A stretch of 64,000 nucleotides of DNA from Zanthoxylum bungeanum (GCA_019454045.1 SKCR01034761.1:101813-165812); one strand, 5' to 3'. Counted from the stretch's first letter, positions 10,116 through 21,801 are shown. Numbers and translations: made by a program. Notes: a model not told the origin generated them from the letters alone.

Positions 10116-10604
10116 CTATCCGTCAGGGACAAGATTCCCATCCAATTTTCTTATAAATTGGCAAACAGGGTCTTTTAGAGTCAAATTCCCGAGACTTAAC
10201 TGTTGTCTTTCTTTTCGGAGTTGTGTATGTAATTTGCGGATGGCTATATGAACATATCCACTGGGATGCATATCAAGAGTCGAAGATATATCATCTAAAG
10301 ACTCTTTACTCAAGCCATCCCTAATGAATTTCATTTTATCTTCGCGATTATCAAACACCATTCCTAAAGAATGACAACGAGTATTACAATTCCAGCGTGC
10401 ACATTTGTAACAAACACCCATTTGCTTAGCTCTACGTTTATTTGCATAGGTGCTTTTTCCAAAACCAGGCAAATAAGAATTATAAGAATCAGAATACTCA
10501 CCTGCTAATCGGACCCGTGCTTCGATTACCCAATGAATGTCATTAGGAATACCTTTGATCATCAGAAGTCTCATCCGTTCCAAGCGAGTTTTGTAGACTT
10601 TCAT
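10116..10604 (-). CDS. Basic Cys-rich putative nucleic-acid-binding protein (copy A)
   Basis: An uninterrupted 162-aa frame lying between integrase and LOG. It has a basic N-terminal helix-like region (KVYKTRLERMRLL), then ANKRRAK at about residues 54-60 followed at once by CYKCARWNCNTRC (spacing CX2CX4CX3C), then a charged C-terminal part ending in FIRKLDGNLVPDG. In copy B the protein starts ~20 residues earlier (MEEALANL). Here one base is lost just after that ATG, so the first usable start is 10604. A basic run followed by paired cysteines and a downstream N...KFIRDGL recalls the cysteine-rich nucleic-acid-binding proteins of carlaviruses, though cysteine spacing is shorter. This is a resemblance of pattern only. 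A zinc-binding RNA/DNA-binding role is inferred. It is the only copy here with its body intact. Confidence 0.65.
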   Translation of the reverse strand: MKVYKTRLERMRLLMIKGIPNDIHWVIEARVRLAGEYSDSYNSYLPGFGKSTYANKRRAKQMGVCYKCARWNCNTRCHSLGMVFDNREDKMKFIRDGLSKESLDDISSTLDMHPSGYVHIAIRKLHTQLRKERQQLSLGNLTLKDPVCQFIRKLDGNLVPDG

Positions 10605-10681
10605 CAGAGAATTTTGAGGGAGAGAAAGAAATTGCTTGTGAAGATTTGTGAGAGCTTCAACATCCTAAAATGCGTCTTAAC

Positions 10682-10700
10682 CTGTAAAAACTAAACACAC
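10682..10700 (-). promoter_or_regulatory. 3' splice-acceptor-like site before the Cys-rich ORF (copy A)
   Basis: On the minus strand GTTTAGTTTTTACAG|GTT, just upstream of the position where copies B and C start this protein. The matching site in B is 22621 and in C 48724. Confidence 0.45.
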
Positions 10701-10783
10701 AAAAATTAAAAACACACACATCACAATATATACAAAAATTGCTTGGGTTGCCTCCCAGCTAGCGCTAAGTTTAATGTCATTAG

Positions 10784-12049
10784 CTAGACATGATTTCCCG
10801 AACGGTAGGCTGGATCTGAAAGTGTGACACTTTCTTTTTGTCGCTCAAATGATTCTCCCAGTAGTGCTTGACACGCTGGCTGTTAACTTTGAATGTGTTA
10901 CTCGACTTGGGATTGTATATCTCAATAACTCCGTAGGGTAACACCTGCGTAATCACAAATGGACCTTACCATTTTGATTTCAGCTTTCCAGGAAAAAGTT
11001 TCAACCTTGAATCGTACAACAACACTTGCTGCCCTGGTTCCAAATTTACGCACTATTTTTCGGTCATGCAATTTCTTGGTCTTCTCTTTGTACAGTTTGG
11101 CATTCTCATAAGCCTGTAGGCGAAATTCCTCCAACTCATTGAGTTGGTGAATTCTTTTCTCTCCTGCAGCTTGTGGATCAAGATTCAACTTCTTCAGTGC
11201 CCAGTATGCCTTGTGTTCAAGCTGAAATGGCAGATGGCATGCTTTCCCGAACACCATTTGATATGGGGACATACCAATGGGTGTCTTATAAACTGTCCGG
11301 TAGGCCCATAATATGTCATCTAGTTTTTCAGACCAGTCCTTCCTTTTTGATCCAACGGTTCTTTCCATGATTCGTTTGATCTCCATGTTTGAAACTTCAA
11401 CTTGCCCGTTTGACTATGGATGATAGGTTGTGGCAACCTTATGAGTAACTCTGTATTTGGATAGGAGTGCATCGAAGTATCTGTTGCAGAAAAGAAATGT
11501 GAGCCACCATCGTTGATAATTGCCCGAGGTGTCCCGAAGCGAGTGAAAATATTCTTTTTAAGGATTTTGATCACCACTTTTGAATCATTGGACGGCACTA
11601 CAATCGCTTCAACCCATTTGGAGATGTAGTCTACTGCAACCAGTATGTACAGGTTTCCGAATGATGGAACAAATGGTCCCACAAAAATTAATAACACATA
11701 CATCAAATATCTCCACTTCCAGAATGTTTTGCAAAGGTCCTTCATTTCTTCTGGAAATATTTCTCGTTCTCTGGCACCTGTCACATTAAATAGCAAATAG
11801 ATAAGCATTTTTAAAAAAAATGGGCCAGAACAAACCTGATTGTAGGACTTTGGCTGCAGTTTTGTTTCCACTGAAATGTCCGCCGTAAGGTGATGAATGG
11901 CAATGCTGCAGGACACTATTGACCTCCTCTTGTGGAACACACCACCTCAATAATTGATCCGCACAGCGTTTGAATAGGTATGGCTCATCCCAGACATAGT
12001 GCTTGACTTCTTTGAAGAATTTCTTCCGTTGCTGAGTTTTCCATTCCAA
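10784..12049 (-). pseudogene. Athila integrase, broken (copy A)
   Basis: The minus strand holds a degenerate integrase. It has the zinc-binding N-terminus ([16 protein letters not shown], with the paired cysteines of the second half out of frame), then the catalytic core ([18 protein letters not shown], then SKWVEAI, then INDGGSHF for the second Asp). The third acidic residue region is only seen in another frame. The C-terminal domain ([20 protein letters not shown] onward) is at 10922-11386. At least three frameshifts break it. Integrase would join the DNA copy to the chromosome. About 90% similar to copy B in the readable parts. Confidence 0.8.
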
Positions 12050-13757
12050 CGGCCATTTTCCTGATACTATGTAGTTGACATAGTCAGCATACCAAGGGAC
12101 TTCTTGTTGTTTAATGGCAACATCTGTTTATCTGGAAACGTTTCTTTGATTATTAGTTCTTTGCCAGCTGTATCTCCATTCTCAAGCCTCGATAAATGAT
12201 CTGCCACTTGGTTTTCTGTCCCTTTCCTGTCTCTGATCTCAACGTCAAATTCTTACAGAAGAAGCATCCAACGGATCAATCTAGGTTTGGCATCTTTCTT
12301 CGCGATCAAATACTTGATTGCTGAATGATCTGTGTAGACAACCACTTTGGGACCCAGTAGATAAGAGCGTAATTTATCAAAAGCAAACATAACTGTAAAC
12401 AACTCATTTTTAGTGGTTGTGTAGTTGAGATGAGCTTCATTAAGAGTTCTGCTGGAATAATAAATGGCATGGAAGATCTTTGCTTTCCGCTGTCCCAAAA
12501 CTACACCTACAGCAAAATCACTAGCATCGCACATCACCTCAAATGGAAGGGTCCAGTCCTATGCTATTATGATAGGGGCAGAGACCAGCTTCTGTTTTAG
12601 GATCTCAAAGGCTTCCTGGCATTCTTTGGTGAAGTTGAAAGACACATCTTTCTCTTGAAGATTGAAAAGAGGTTTTGCAATTTTTGAGAAGTCTTTGATA
12701 AATCTCCTGTAAAAGCCATCATGTCTGAGAAAACTTCTAATTCCTATGACAGATGTGGGTGGAGGTAGTTTTTCAATTGTCTCGATCTTTTGCTTTGTCT
12801 ACCTTGATTCCCTTTTGTGAGATCCGGTGTCCCAGGACGATGTCTTCTTGTACCATAAAATGACATTTCTCCCAATTGAGTACCAAGTTTGTATCTTCGC
12901 ACCATTGTAACACATGTTCCAGATTTTACAAGCAGTGGTCAAAAGAATCTCCAAACACAGAGAAGTCATCCATAAAAACCTCCATACAATCTGATGGCCA
13001 TCATGCAACGTTGAAATATGGTAGGTGCATTACATAATCCAAATGGCATTCTGCGGAAAGCAAAAGTACCATAGGGACATGTAAAAATGGTTTTCTCCTG
13101 ATCTTTTGGGGCGATGGCAATCTGATTGTACCCCGAATATCCATCCAGAAAACAATAGTACTCATATCCCGCTAGTCTGTCTAACATCTGATCAATGAAT
13201 GGCAGTGGAAAATGGTCATTCTTCGTTGCTTTATTCAGTTTTCTGTAGTCCATGCATACTCTCCATCCAGTCACTGTTCTTGTTGGAATCAGCTCATTCT
13301 TTTCATTTGTGACTATAGTAATTCCTCCTTTCTTTGGTACACACTGGATAGGACTCACCCAGGTGCTATCTGAGATAGGGTAAATGATGCCAGCATCCAA
13401 CCATTTGATGATTTCTTTCTTCACGGCCTCCTTCATGATTGGATTAAGTCTCTGTTGATGCTCCACTATGGGTTTGTACTCATCATTCATCAGAATCTTG
13501 TGCATGCAAAATGATGGACTAATGACTCGAATGTCTGCTTTAGTCCAGCTAATGGCTTTCTTATGTTCACGTAATACTCCCAGCAACTTTTCTCCCTGCT
13601 CCAATGTTAGCGAATAAGAAATAATAACAGGTAATTCAGAAGAGTTTCCAAGAAATGCATACCTGAGATGGCTCGGCAGTAACTTCAGCTCCAGCTGTGG
13701 TGGTTCTTCAATTGAGGGCTTGATTTGATCTTTCTTCGGAAGTTCCAGACTTTCCAC
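12050..13757 (-). pseudogene. Athila reverse transcriptase-RNase H, broken (copy A)
   Basis: The RT is readable at 12966-13757: YPISDSTWVSPIQCVPKKGG, VCMDYRKLNKAT, CFLDGYSGYNQI and FAFRRMPFGLCNAPTIFQRC. The frame breaks at the MDD active-site region, near 12960-13010, where a short deletion removes the FSDMLEQSMEV stretch seen in copy B. RNase H is at 12253-12537, with the catalytic-type motif [10 protein letters not shown] and later [10 protein letters not shown], followed by the [19 protein letters not shown] end in another frame. These are Ty3/Gypsy motifs of the Athila type. Confidence 0.8.
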
Positions 13758-13775
13758 TAGTGGTGTCGATTTGAA

Positions 13776-14558
13776 TCAAAATGGCTTGTCAAGATAGTTG
13801 ATACATTCCATAATTTCAGTATCTAGCTCGCTATCAGTCATGTTGGTGATGCAAGCTTCAAGTTTGTCCGTGGGAATTATATCAGTATCCTGAACGATAT
13901 TATCAACAACATCAATTCTGAAACATTCTTCTTCCTTTTCATCGCTCGAGAATTTCATGGCTTTGAAAACATTGAAAGTAACTTCTTGGTCCTAAACTTT
14001 CATGGTTAGTTCTCCTTTTTGTACATCAATCACAGTTCGACCTATAGCCAAGAATGGTCTCCCAAGGATGATAGAAACATATTTATCTTATTCCATGTCA
14101 AGGATTATGAAATCTGCTTGGAGAATGAGTTTGTCGACTTTGACCAGCACATCTTCAATGACACATCTAAAAAATGCGAGCGTTCGATCAGCAAGTTGCA
14201 GAGAGACTCAGGTAGGCATTGCTTCTCTGATTTGTAGTTTCCTGTAAATAGAAAAAGGCATTAAATTAACACTTTCACCTAAATCACATAAAGCCTTACC
14301 AATATAATGTTCTCCAATGGTGCAATGAACTGTGAAACTGCCAGGATCTTTCAACTTCATGTGAAGTTTCCTCTGAATGATGGCGCTGCATTCCTCCGTC
14401 AATGATACTGTCTCGTAATCTCCCAATCTCCGTTTTCGTGAAAGAATGTCTTTCATGAATTTGAAATAGCTGGGCATTTCTTCCAAGGGTTCTGCAAATG
14501 GAATGTTGATATGCAGCTTTTTGAACACCTCTAAGAATCGAGAAAACTGTTTATCCAA
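13776..14558 (-). pseudogene. Athila protease region (copy A)
   Basis: The minus strand encodes the aspartic protease segment of the polyprotein: FTVHCTIGEHYIGKALCDLG followed by ESVNLMPFSIYRKL. The active-site Asp-Leu-Gly is present, but the next residue is Glu where copies of the family are expected to have Ala. ILGRPFLA-type sequence lies in another frame near 14040. An acidic linker (DEKEEECFRIDVVD) at 13776-13958 leads to RT. Two frame breaks are visible. Confidence 0.75.
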
Positions 14559-15352
14559 TTTGTTTTTCTGGAGTCGTTGAGGAAAAAGTGGAGGTAAAGT
14601 GATTCTTTCTTGATCTTTTTTCTTTGCTTCTTTTTCCTCAATTTATGGAACTGCATCTTTTGGAACTTCTTCAATGGTTGCGTTGATTCCAACATCTTTG
14701 TTGATTTCAATACCACTTTTCAAGGTAATGGCTTGACATTGCTCCTTCCCTCGATTTCTTGGATTTGGTTCTGTGTTGCTGGGAAGATTTCATGGCGATA
14801 TGTAACTCTGTGCATTGGCCAGTTGTCCCATTTTATTTTCCAGTGCTTTAATAGAGGATGAATGGCTTTGATTCAATGCTACTTGATTTTGAACCATAGC
14901 TGCTAAATCATCGTATTTTGCTTCTTGCTTCTTCAACTGGGCCAGCACTTCTGTTATTCCTGGTTCTTTTTCATGCTCCTGGCTTTTATTTGGTTGTTGG
15001 AATCTATGTGGTGGGTAGTTATTTTGCCCTTAATTGTTGCTCCATGCAAAATTTGGGTGATTCCTCCACACTGGGTTATAAGTGTTTGAATATGGATTGT
15101 TCCTCTATCTGTTGAAATTATTGACATAGTTCACTGTCTCTTCTTTTTGGTTGTAAGATTCTGACTCAGATACTCCTCCAAATGGTGAACCTGTGGATCC
15201 ACCATTAAGTTTCATGTTAAGAGTTTCCATATTTTTTCAAATCACATCCAGCTTGGAATTCAGTGCTGTGTTGGCTCCAACTTCATAAATTCCTGCAATT
15301 CTTTGGATCATGCTACTTTCTGTTGGCCATAAAGAATTATTGTTGGCCATTT
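14531..15352 (-). pseudogene. Athila gag, 3' part (copy A)
   Basis: The minus strand shows the C-terminal gag in broken frames: MANNNSLW near 15350, YNQKEETVNYVNNFNR, NPYSNTYNP, an Asn/Gln-rich stretch, SSSIKALENKMGQLANAQSY, a Lys/Glu-rich stretch, and KLDKQFSRFLEVFKKLHI leading to the protease. Similarity to copy B stops within GGCCATTT at about 15352. Eight bases later the LTR of element P starts. Confidence 0.75.
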
Positions 15353-15360
15353 TAAATGTC

Positions 15361-16164
15361 TGATGGTGTTTTCAGGCACTATGCTATTTAAGCAGCACGA
15401 CATGGTAAAAAAGGTAATTCACTTCTCAGTCAAGATTATTAATGCCGACCCGACCACTAAAGAGTCAACAGTAAGAGGCCGGGAACTTTACGGTTAGTGA
15501 CCGAGCACTTGAGTTCAAGATGACCGGGCAATTATCAGGTCGACAGCAGAATTCTCAGTACAAAAGACTATTATGACCGACCACATGAAGACCGAGCATA
15601 GGGCAAGACATGTTCGGGAAAATAAGGCATTCTATCCATACAAGATAAGATAATAAGTTATCCTACCTTCATGGGGTAAACTGGTGGGTCAAAGTCCTAG
15701 TAGGATAAAGAAAGTAAAGGTAGTTTTGACTAGGAATCCTTATGGGAAAAAGGAATAGTTTCAACTAGGAAATTCTTGTACAAATAGGAATATGATTTCT
15801 TCACCATTATAAATAGGAGGGTAGAGTGAGTGAAAGAGAAGAACAACAAAAAGAGAGAATAAAAGGAAGTTGAGAGCAAGGAAGATCAGGATCAGAATCA
15901 TTACCATCAGACTTGTAAAAACAAGAAGCAGAGCTGATAATCGTGTTTGAGTAATAAAAGTATCATCCTTTTTGTGCCCGTGGACGTAGGTCGGACCAAG
16001 ATCCGCCGAACCACGTTAAATCTCCTTGTCAATTGGCGTATTTATCTGTCTTTTGCTAAGTTTGCTTTTGGTCCCCCATAACCAAACAAATTCACTATTG
16101 AGGGAGGATTGTCTCGGGAGTAATATTCTCATATTGCCCCTGAGACCAAAATCAGCCGTCAACA
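15361..16164 (+). mobile_element. Left LTR of element P (pol-less Gypsy)
   Basis: An 804-bp LTR starting TGATGGTGTT and ending GCCGTCAACA. TATA (TTATAAATAGG) is near 15805, plus strand. Its first ~515 bp match the right LTR (31813-32618) with about five differences. After ~15877, near the expected transcript start, the two diverge strongly for the rest. The flanks ATGTC (left) and AGTTT (right of the other LTR) do not match, so there is no target duplication. Confidence 0.85.
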
Positions 16165-16165
16165 G

Positions 16166-16184
16166 TTGGCGCCGTCTGTGGGGA
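16166..16184 (+). other. Primer-binding site of element P
   Basis: TTGGCGCCGTCTGTGGGGA, one base after the LTR end. It is a PBS common in plant Ty3/Gypsy elements of the Tat group and fixes the orientation of P as plus. Confidence 0.75.
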
Positions 16185-16216
16185 ACTGAAAAAAAAGCGG
16201 TTCGCGTAGTGAGACG

Positions 16217-17100
16217 ATGGCAGAAGGCGGAAATCAGCAATCGTCAGGGAATCCGGCCACATATTGGATGAAGAAGATAGAAAAAAACATAAGGAATGAC
16301 AGAGAGGATAGTCAGGCCCTCCTAAAAACCATGATGGACCGACTGGGGAGAATGGAAGGGGGAACCGCGAGAAGCCTGAAACCAGAGCTAATCAAAGAAG
16401 AGGAGAGATAGCAGATGGAAAGAGGGTTGTGGATACAAGTGAGGACGATGGACCTAGGAGGAGGGAGCCTTACGGGATAAAATCCATAGTTGTGGAAAAA
16501 GATTCACAAGCAGATGCCACATGGGAAGAAGAAGAAGAGAGACTTTCGACAGATTCCTCTTATGATAGTCTCCGCTACACTAGAAGAGGAGACACAGAGT
16601 ACGACGAAACTGTGCGGGAGATTCCAAGGCGTAAGGAACATCGCACCCGGGGCAACAGACATGAAGAAGAGCACAGAAGGCGACATGGCGGCCCAAATAG
16701 CGAGGTAAAATTGGTTAAAGAAATAGATGGACAAGTGGAGGACAAGCCTCAAAACAGATATATGAGACACCTGGGAATGGATCGGGATCACATGCGGAAG
16801 TCAGAAGGCAGCCCGCAGCTGCTTTGCAACTCTCTCACGAGAAACCCTCTGCATTGAGGAGGGTACCAAAAAACGGCAGAGGAATGAAGACGGAGGAAAA
16901 GCCAGTGGAGATCCTAGTCCTCGGCCAAACAGAATAGCCCGGCTAGCGGCGGTTGAGGAATTAGAAGGGATAGAACTCTTCGGACCGGAAAAAAAACATA
17001 AAGATAGGGGGAGGCTTGGACAAGACCCTGAGACAGAGCATACTAGAATGTCTAAAAGAGTATATGGACATCTTCGCGGGGGACATACTCGACGCCCATT
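16217..17100 (+). pseudogene. Gag-like remnant of element P
   Basis: The plus strand opens with MAEGGNQQ and a charged helical stretch (16217-16411), breaks, and resumes at 16429 with a very Arg/Glu-rich segment of 142 aa (EEEEERLSTDSSYDS, RRKEHRTRGNRHEEEHRRR). After a further break, near 17040, there is KEYMDIFAGD, which resembles the stretch just before RT in Tat-type polyproteins. No protease, RT or integrase follows. P is thus a non-autonomous internal-deletion derivative that would need proteins from a relative. The function of the charged region is not clear; RNA binding is possible. Confidence 0.55.
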
Positions 17101-17124
17101 ACATAGGACAGTTGGCGCCGAGGC

Positions 17125-17795
17125 CACTTCAAACAATCGGCTCGGGGCTGGAGTTCGTTCCGCCGATGCCACTTCAATCATCGGCTCGAGGCTGGAGTTC
17201 GTTCCGCCGAGGCCACTTCAATAATCGGCTCGGGACTGGAGTTCGTTCCGCCGAGGCCTCTTCATCGGCTCGGGGCTGGATCTCGTTCCGCCGAGGCTGC
17301 TATACTATTTGACTCAGGGGTCGGGTTACATCCCACCGAGTCGTGCTTATTGGCCTGGGGACGGAACATTCCCCCCAGAACCAAATGTCTCTTTAGCTCG
17401 GGGTCCTCAGAATATTCAGGGACATACTCGATGCATAGGATCCGTGAGAATCATAGCACGGGGATGGATGATACCCCCGTGGCGATTGCTTACTCCAGTG
17501 TTACCGAACATAAGGAGGAACATGCCCTTAATGTGTCGAGTACTTTTTTGATCCTCACTTACCCGATGTAATGGATCCGTGGGAAAGCATAGCACGGGGG
17601 ATGATGATGCCCCGTGACGATTGCTATCAGTCAGTGATGTCGGACCTAAGGAGGAATATACCCTTAGTATCGCAGACACTCTTTGATCCATTCATCATTT
17701 GTATCCAAGAGAGGCGCAGCACGGGGATGCGTTACCCCTGTAGCGTGTGCTGCTCCAGCGTGGTAAGGAGGAGCCCTCGTACAATACACAGGCTC
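17125..17795 (+). repeat. Tandem repeats, left internal part of P
   Basis: Four units of 40-44 bp (near 17139, 17183, 17227, 17267) with the core GGCTCGGGGCTGGAGTTCGT. Then comes one unit of the type that dominates the right part of P (ACATCCCACCGAGTC, 17300-17385). Then about three units of ~125-130 bp (from about 17448, 17573 and 17703) with GGATCCGTG and ATAGCACGGGG. Ends at the insertion point of copy B. Open frames through the array are products of its periodicity. Confidence 0.75.
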
Positions 17796-19797
17796 TGAAC
17801 GGCGTAAACACACACGTATAACGCAAGCGTACGTATCGTTCAAGTAGTATAAAAAGTATCGATCCCACGAGGACTTAATACCTAAGTTATTAATTTTATG
17901 AGGTTAAATGATTACTAGTATCTAACAGGTTGTTTAATTGATTTGAAATGACGACGATTCTAAATTTAAAGATTAGTAAATAAAATTGTTCGAAGGTAGA
18001 TTTTAAGAAAATTCAATATTAAAAAATATCTAGGGTTGTGATTTATTCCAATATTATTTAAAGATAAAGTGGTTATTTTATAATTGGGTAATATATTGAT
18101 TTATTAACCTGGAACACTAATTTATGTAAAAGCCTCTTCCGATGGTCAATTACAAATACCTAGTATAATCCAATTGAACCATATGTATATGTCAACCAAA
18201 TTACCTAGATTCATTATGATTAAGTTCCAATTATGGCTCCCCCGCCCGACAGGTATATTCCTATCCTGTAAGGAAATCTATTGAAAGGGTTATCTATCCT
18301 TAAGGAAGATCGTGGGCTATTGAATCTAAGGTCTTAAACTTAAAATCCATATGTCTAGTTCATTTTAAGTTTACCTAATCAATTTAATTTATGGACAGTT
18401 AATTAAAGATCATTAAGATTAAGACTTAATAAATAAATCTTTATATTACCCAAATTATAATCTAACCCTTATAAACCCGTGATATTGGATTTCATCACAA
18501 CCCTAGATAACTAATTTAGTTACAACACATAACTAGGGCTAATACAAACTTAAAAGACATAAAATGAAAATGCTGAAAAGTAATTGCGGTGAGTAAAATG
18601 CTGAAAAGTAAATTACAAATGAAATAAAATGCTAAGGCAAAAGGAATTACTTCTACTACTACTAATTTAGATATCTCCCATAAAATAATATATAAACTTG
18701 TGATAATATTTTACCAACCGACCAATCTGGCGGTATCCTGATTAAGTCAAATTAAGTCCAACCAGCCATATAGGTGGTAATTTTTGTCCATAATCCAGCC
18801 ATAAAGGCGGTACCAAAGTAAATTTTTCAACCGACCAATCTGGCGGTATCCTTGATTAATCAGGTTTAAACCAGATTAAATTGAATTGTCAACCGACCAA
18901 TATAGCGGTATCCTTTATTAATCAGTATTTTAAATAGTAAATATATCATTTTTAAGAGAGATTAATCTAAATAGCAATAGTAAAATAATTACCTTTCACC
19001 TTAGCATAGGGAAGTTACCTCCTCATAGTGAATAGTAAAAACTGTAAAATAAGAAAGTAAATTACTATTATTACAAAAAGTAATTAAAATTATTACAAAA
19101 CAAAAATTAAAACGAAACTTAGAGAGAGAAGAATTCCCTATTTACATCAAATAAGAGAGAGGGAATGGTACACTGAAATCAAAAATTTCAAGCTCTATTT
19201 ATAGGCGCGAGTAAGGTCCCAGCGTCGCGACGCTGGGTACAATTCAGCGTCGCGACGCTGGGTACAGTGAGACGTGGCCCATTCTCTGCTTGACACGTGG
19301 CAAGGCGGCTAAGAGGATAAGGTCGACACGTGTAATGGCGGCTGGAACTCAATTATGAAGCTGACGTCATTGATGACGTGGCACTGTTCATGATGTCATT
19401 GGTGACGTGGCACTGTTCATGATGTCATTGGTGACGTCATGATGATGTGGCATGCGCACGTTAGCGGATCTTCTGTGGTGGTGACACGTGGCACGGCGCA
19501 TGTTAGCAAAGTCAAACTTCTCAAATTCTGACCAGTTGACCAGGCGCATGTTAGCAGATTCGGCGTATGCTGGGCGTTGCGACGCTGACGGTCTGGGCGT
19601 CGCGACGCTGGAAATTACCAAAATGCCCTTTTTCGCCAATTTTCACTATTTTGCCCCAAATCACCTCCAGAATGTCCTGAAACTTTATTTATCTATAAAA
19701 TAACACAAAACACATCAAAATATTCACAAGACTCAAGAAATTATACAAAATACTAGGATAAATGAGTGGGAAATAGTGATAAAAATACCACTCATCA
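17796..19797 (-). mobile_element. 3' LTR of Athila B
   Basis: 2,002 bp, TGAACGGCG to CACTCATCA on the plus strand. Contains the AACCGACCAATCTGGCGG array (18715-18925) between inverted arms (about 18649-18700 and 18930-18990). The minus-strand TATA box CTATAAATAG is near 19195-19205, GCGTCGCGACGC palindromes are near 19220-19260 and 19575-19610, and the ACGT-core cluster lies at 19265-19500. Confidence 0.95.
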
Positions 19798-19816
19798 TAC
19801 CCCCAAACCTAACATT
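19798..19816 (-). other. Polypurine tract, Athila B
   Basis: Minus strand TGTTAGGTTTGGGGGTA directly before the 3' LTR; same sequence and place as in copies A and C. Confidence 0.75.
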
Positions 19817-21070
19817 TTGCTAGTCCTCGAGCAAAACATAGAATAAAATAACATAATTAAAATTTAAATAAGCCACTTTCGTAGGGATCACGGTTGCATT
19901 TAGCATATTCACAAGCCTTTAAACCCCTAGGTGTCCCTAGTGGACGAGTTGTAGTCTCGTGAGGGCTTACAGCAATGATACCCACAAACATTTTAAAAAG
20001 TAAAAAAAAGTAGTAAAACTAATGCACACAAAAGCAAAAAGACAAGCGAAAAGAGAATAAAGATGTTAGTGACTAATTAGGTGAAACTTCTACTCCAAGT
20101 TACTAGTTGTTTTGTTTCTTTCTAAATTACGAATAAGAAAATCTCCGATTATTTTTACCATTCTTCATATACACAACCAACAAAATATTAAACAACTCAT
20201 TTTTGCCCACAACAGTCACAAGTGCAGTTGATAAGAGAGTAATATTTTTGTCCTAAAGTTCTATCAGAATTCACACCTTTTTGTAGCAATGGAATAATTT
20301 TTCTCATTTTTCTGATTTTTTCTTTGCTTTTTCTGAATTTTGACTTTTTATTTATATACAATACCTTCCGTCTATGTAACGAGCTTTGGGTCGGTGGCTC
20401 CCAAACCAGTTGGCTTTAGGGCACCAGGTGTTAAGACACCCCTACGAACTTAATTACTCAGACTTCAAATATATATATATTTTGTAGCATATTCAATCCA
20501 TGTAGCGAGCTTTGGGCCAGTGACTCCCAAACCAGTTGGTTTTAGAGCACTAGGTGTTAAAAACACCCATACAGACTTAATAACCCGGATCTTAGATACT
20601 TTATTTTTTTACATCAGAATTTTTTTTTTTTTATTCCATTACTATTTATAGATGCTTCCTCCAATTAAACTAGAGCACGGAATATTACAAACTTTTCAAT
20701 TACGGCTCATGTCTGTATGTTTCCATGTATGTTGATAATACCTGCCAACTAAGCATATGAAGATCCATTTTAGTCAGTATTATGGAGAATTCACAAATTA
20801 AATAATTTAAAAATGAAATAAACAAAAATTAACTTGTTTCAAAAATAGGTTGGAGATACGTCTCAGGAGTGGAAACTCCTTACTCGGCTATCTCTTACCA
20901 ATTTCACCTTTTTAGTCAAAATAAAAAACACAAAAATGCAAAATATTTTGTAATTTTTGAAAATTTTTCAATTTTTTTTGTATTTTTCGAAAAATTTAGG
21001 ACTAAAAATAAAATAACACACAAACTAAAAACAAGATACTAATCAACTAATTTCTCCCCCAAACCTAAAT
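19817..21070 (-). other. Non-coding 3' region, Athila B
   Basis: About 1.25 kb without a gene. It has the conserved block near 19870-19985, two ~120-bp direct repeats (about 20375-20460 and 20500-20595), each with GGTGT...ACACC hairpins, an A/T stretch with TTTTTCGAAAAATT near 20990, and a second PPT-like CTCCCCCAAACCTAAAT at about 21053-21070. The layout matches A and C. It probably serves RNA functions (export, packaging or priming), which is inference. Confidence 0.65.
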
Positions 21071-21092
21071 AAGACATTGTCCCCAATGTCTT
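21071..21092 (-). other. Conserved GNRA-type hairpin, Athila B
   Basis: Nine pairs here (one A-U pair more than in copy A) closing a GGGA loop in the element RNA, ~50 nt after the end of the LOG frame. The core 20 nt are identical in all three copies. Confidence 0.65.
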
Positions 21093-21140
21093 AAACAGTA
21101 GAAGAAGAGTTTAGAAGGTTGTACCTGGTTAGCTGAAAAT

Positions 21141-21801
21141 CTACAGGAAATTAAAGGTAAGATCCAGATTAATTCTACGCCTCTTACCACGATCGTCCTC
21201 GGACCAATTTATCTTTGATATGATAGGGTCAACTTTTGGTTCATAGGCTATGAATTGGTCAATTAGATCTGGAGCAGTTCTGGCAGTAAAGAGGAGTTCT
21301 TTTAAAGGTTTTGACACGAACCCATTTCTTCGAGCATCATCAAGAAACACACAAAGAAAATCATAAAACCATCAACGTTGTACAGCCCAATTGGTTTCTG
21401 GTGTATGTTTAGGTTCGCCCAAGATAGTACAATAAAAATTTCCTCCAATGTGCCCAAGCCACCTGGCAAAGCAATAAAAGCATCAGCACGGTTAATTATT
21501 TCTATCAGTCGTTCAGACATACCTGATACGATCAGTTCCTCTCCGTTTGATGGTTCAATAAGATTTGCCTCTGCCAAGGGTTTTGGGATGATTCCCAAAC
21601 GTGACTGCCTCCTTCCTGTACGGCCTTTGAAACAATCCCCATTAGTCCAAGATTGCCTCCTCCATATATTAAGTGCATATTCCTTACAGCTAAGACTCGA
21701 CCCAATTCCTGTGCTGCTTCTATGTATTGTGGTTTAGTACCAACAGTACTACCGCAAAACACACAAATGTTTTCAACTCGTCTTCTTGAAGTGGTTTCCA
21801 T
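21141..21801 (-). pseudogene. LOG-type cytokinin-activating enzyme (Athila B)
   Basis: ATG 21801. Readable in order: NICVFCGS at the N-terminus, YGGGNLGLMG (residues ~45-54), GIIPKPLAEANLI, MSERLIEI, the active-site motif PGGLGTLEE (near 21455), NVDGF, DDARRNGFVSKPLKELLF, and a C-terminal KINWSEDDRGKRRR tail. The full length of about 215-220 codons matches LOG enzymes (roughly 200-230 aa). The active-site residues are all present, but single-base deletions (near 21600, near 21375 and at the very end) split it over three frames. There is no intron. LOG enzymes act in the cytosol on cytokinin nucleotides. It is in the sense direction of the element, 255 bp after the Cys-rich ORF. About 90% identical to copy C over the first 68 residues. 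Confidence 0.9.

Noticed and set aside
16504..17181. Minus-strand frames opposite the gag of P
   Set aside because: Shadows of the charged plus-strand gag and tandem repeats; no motif.
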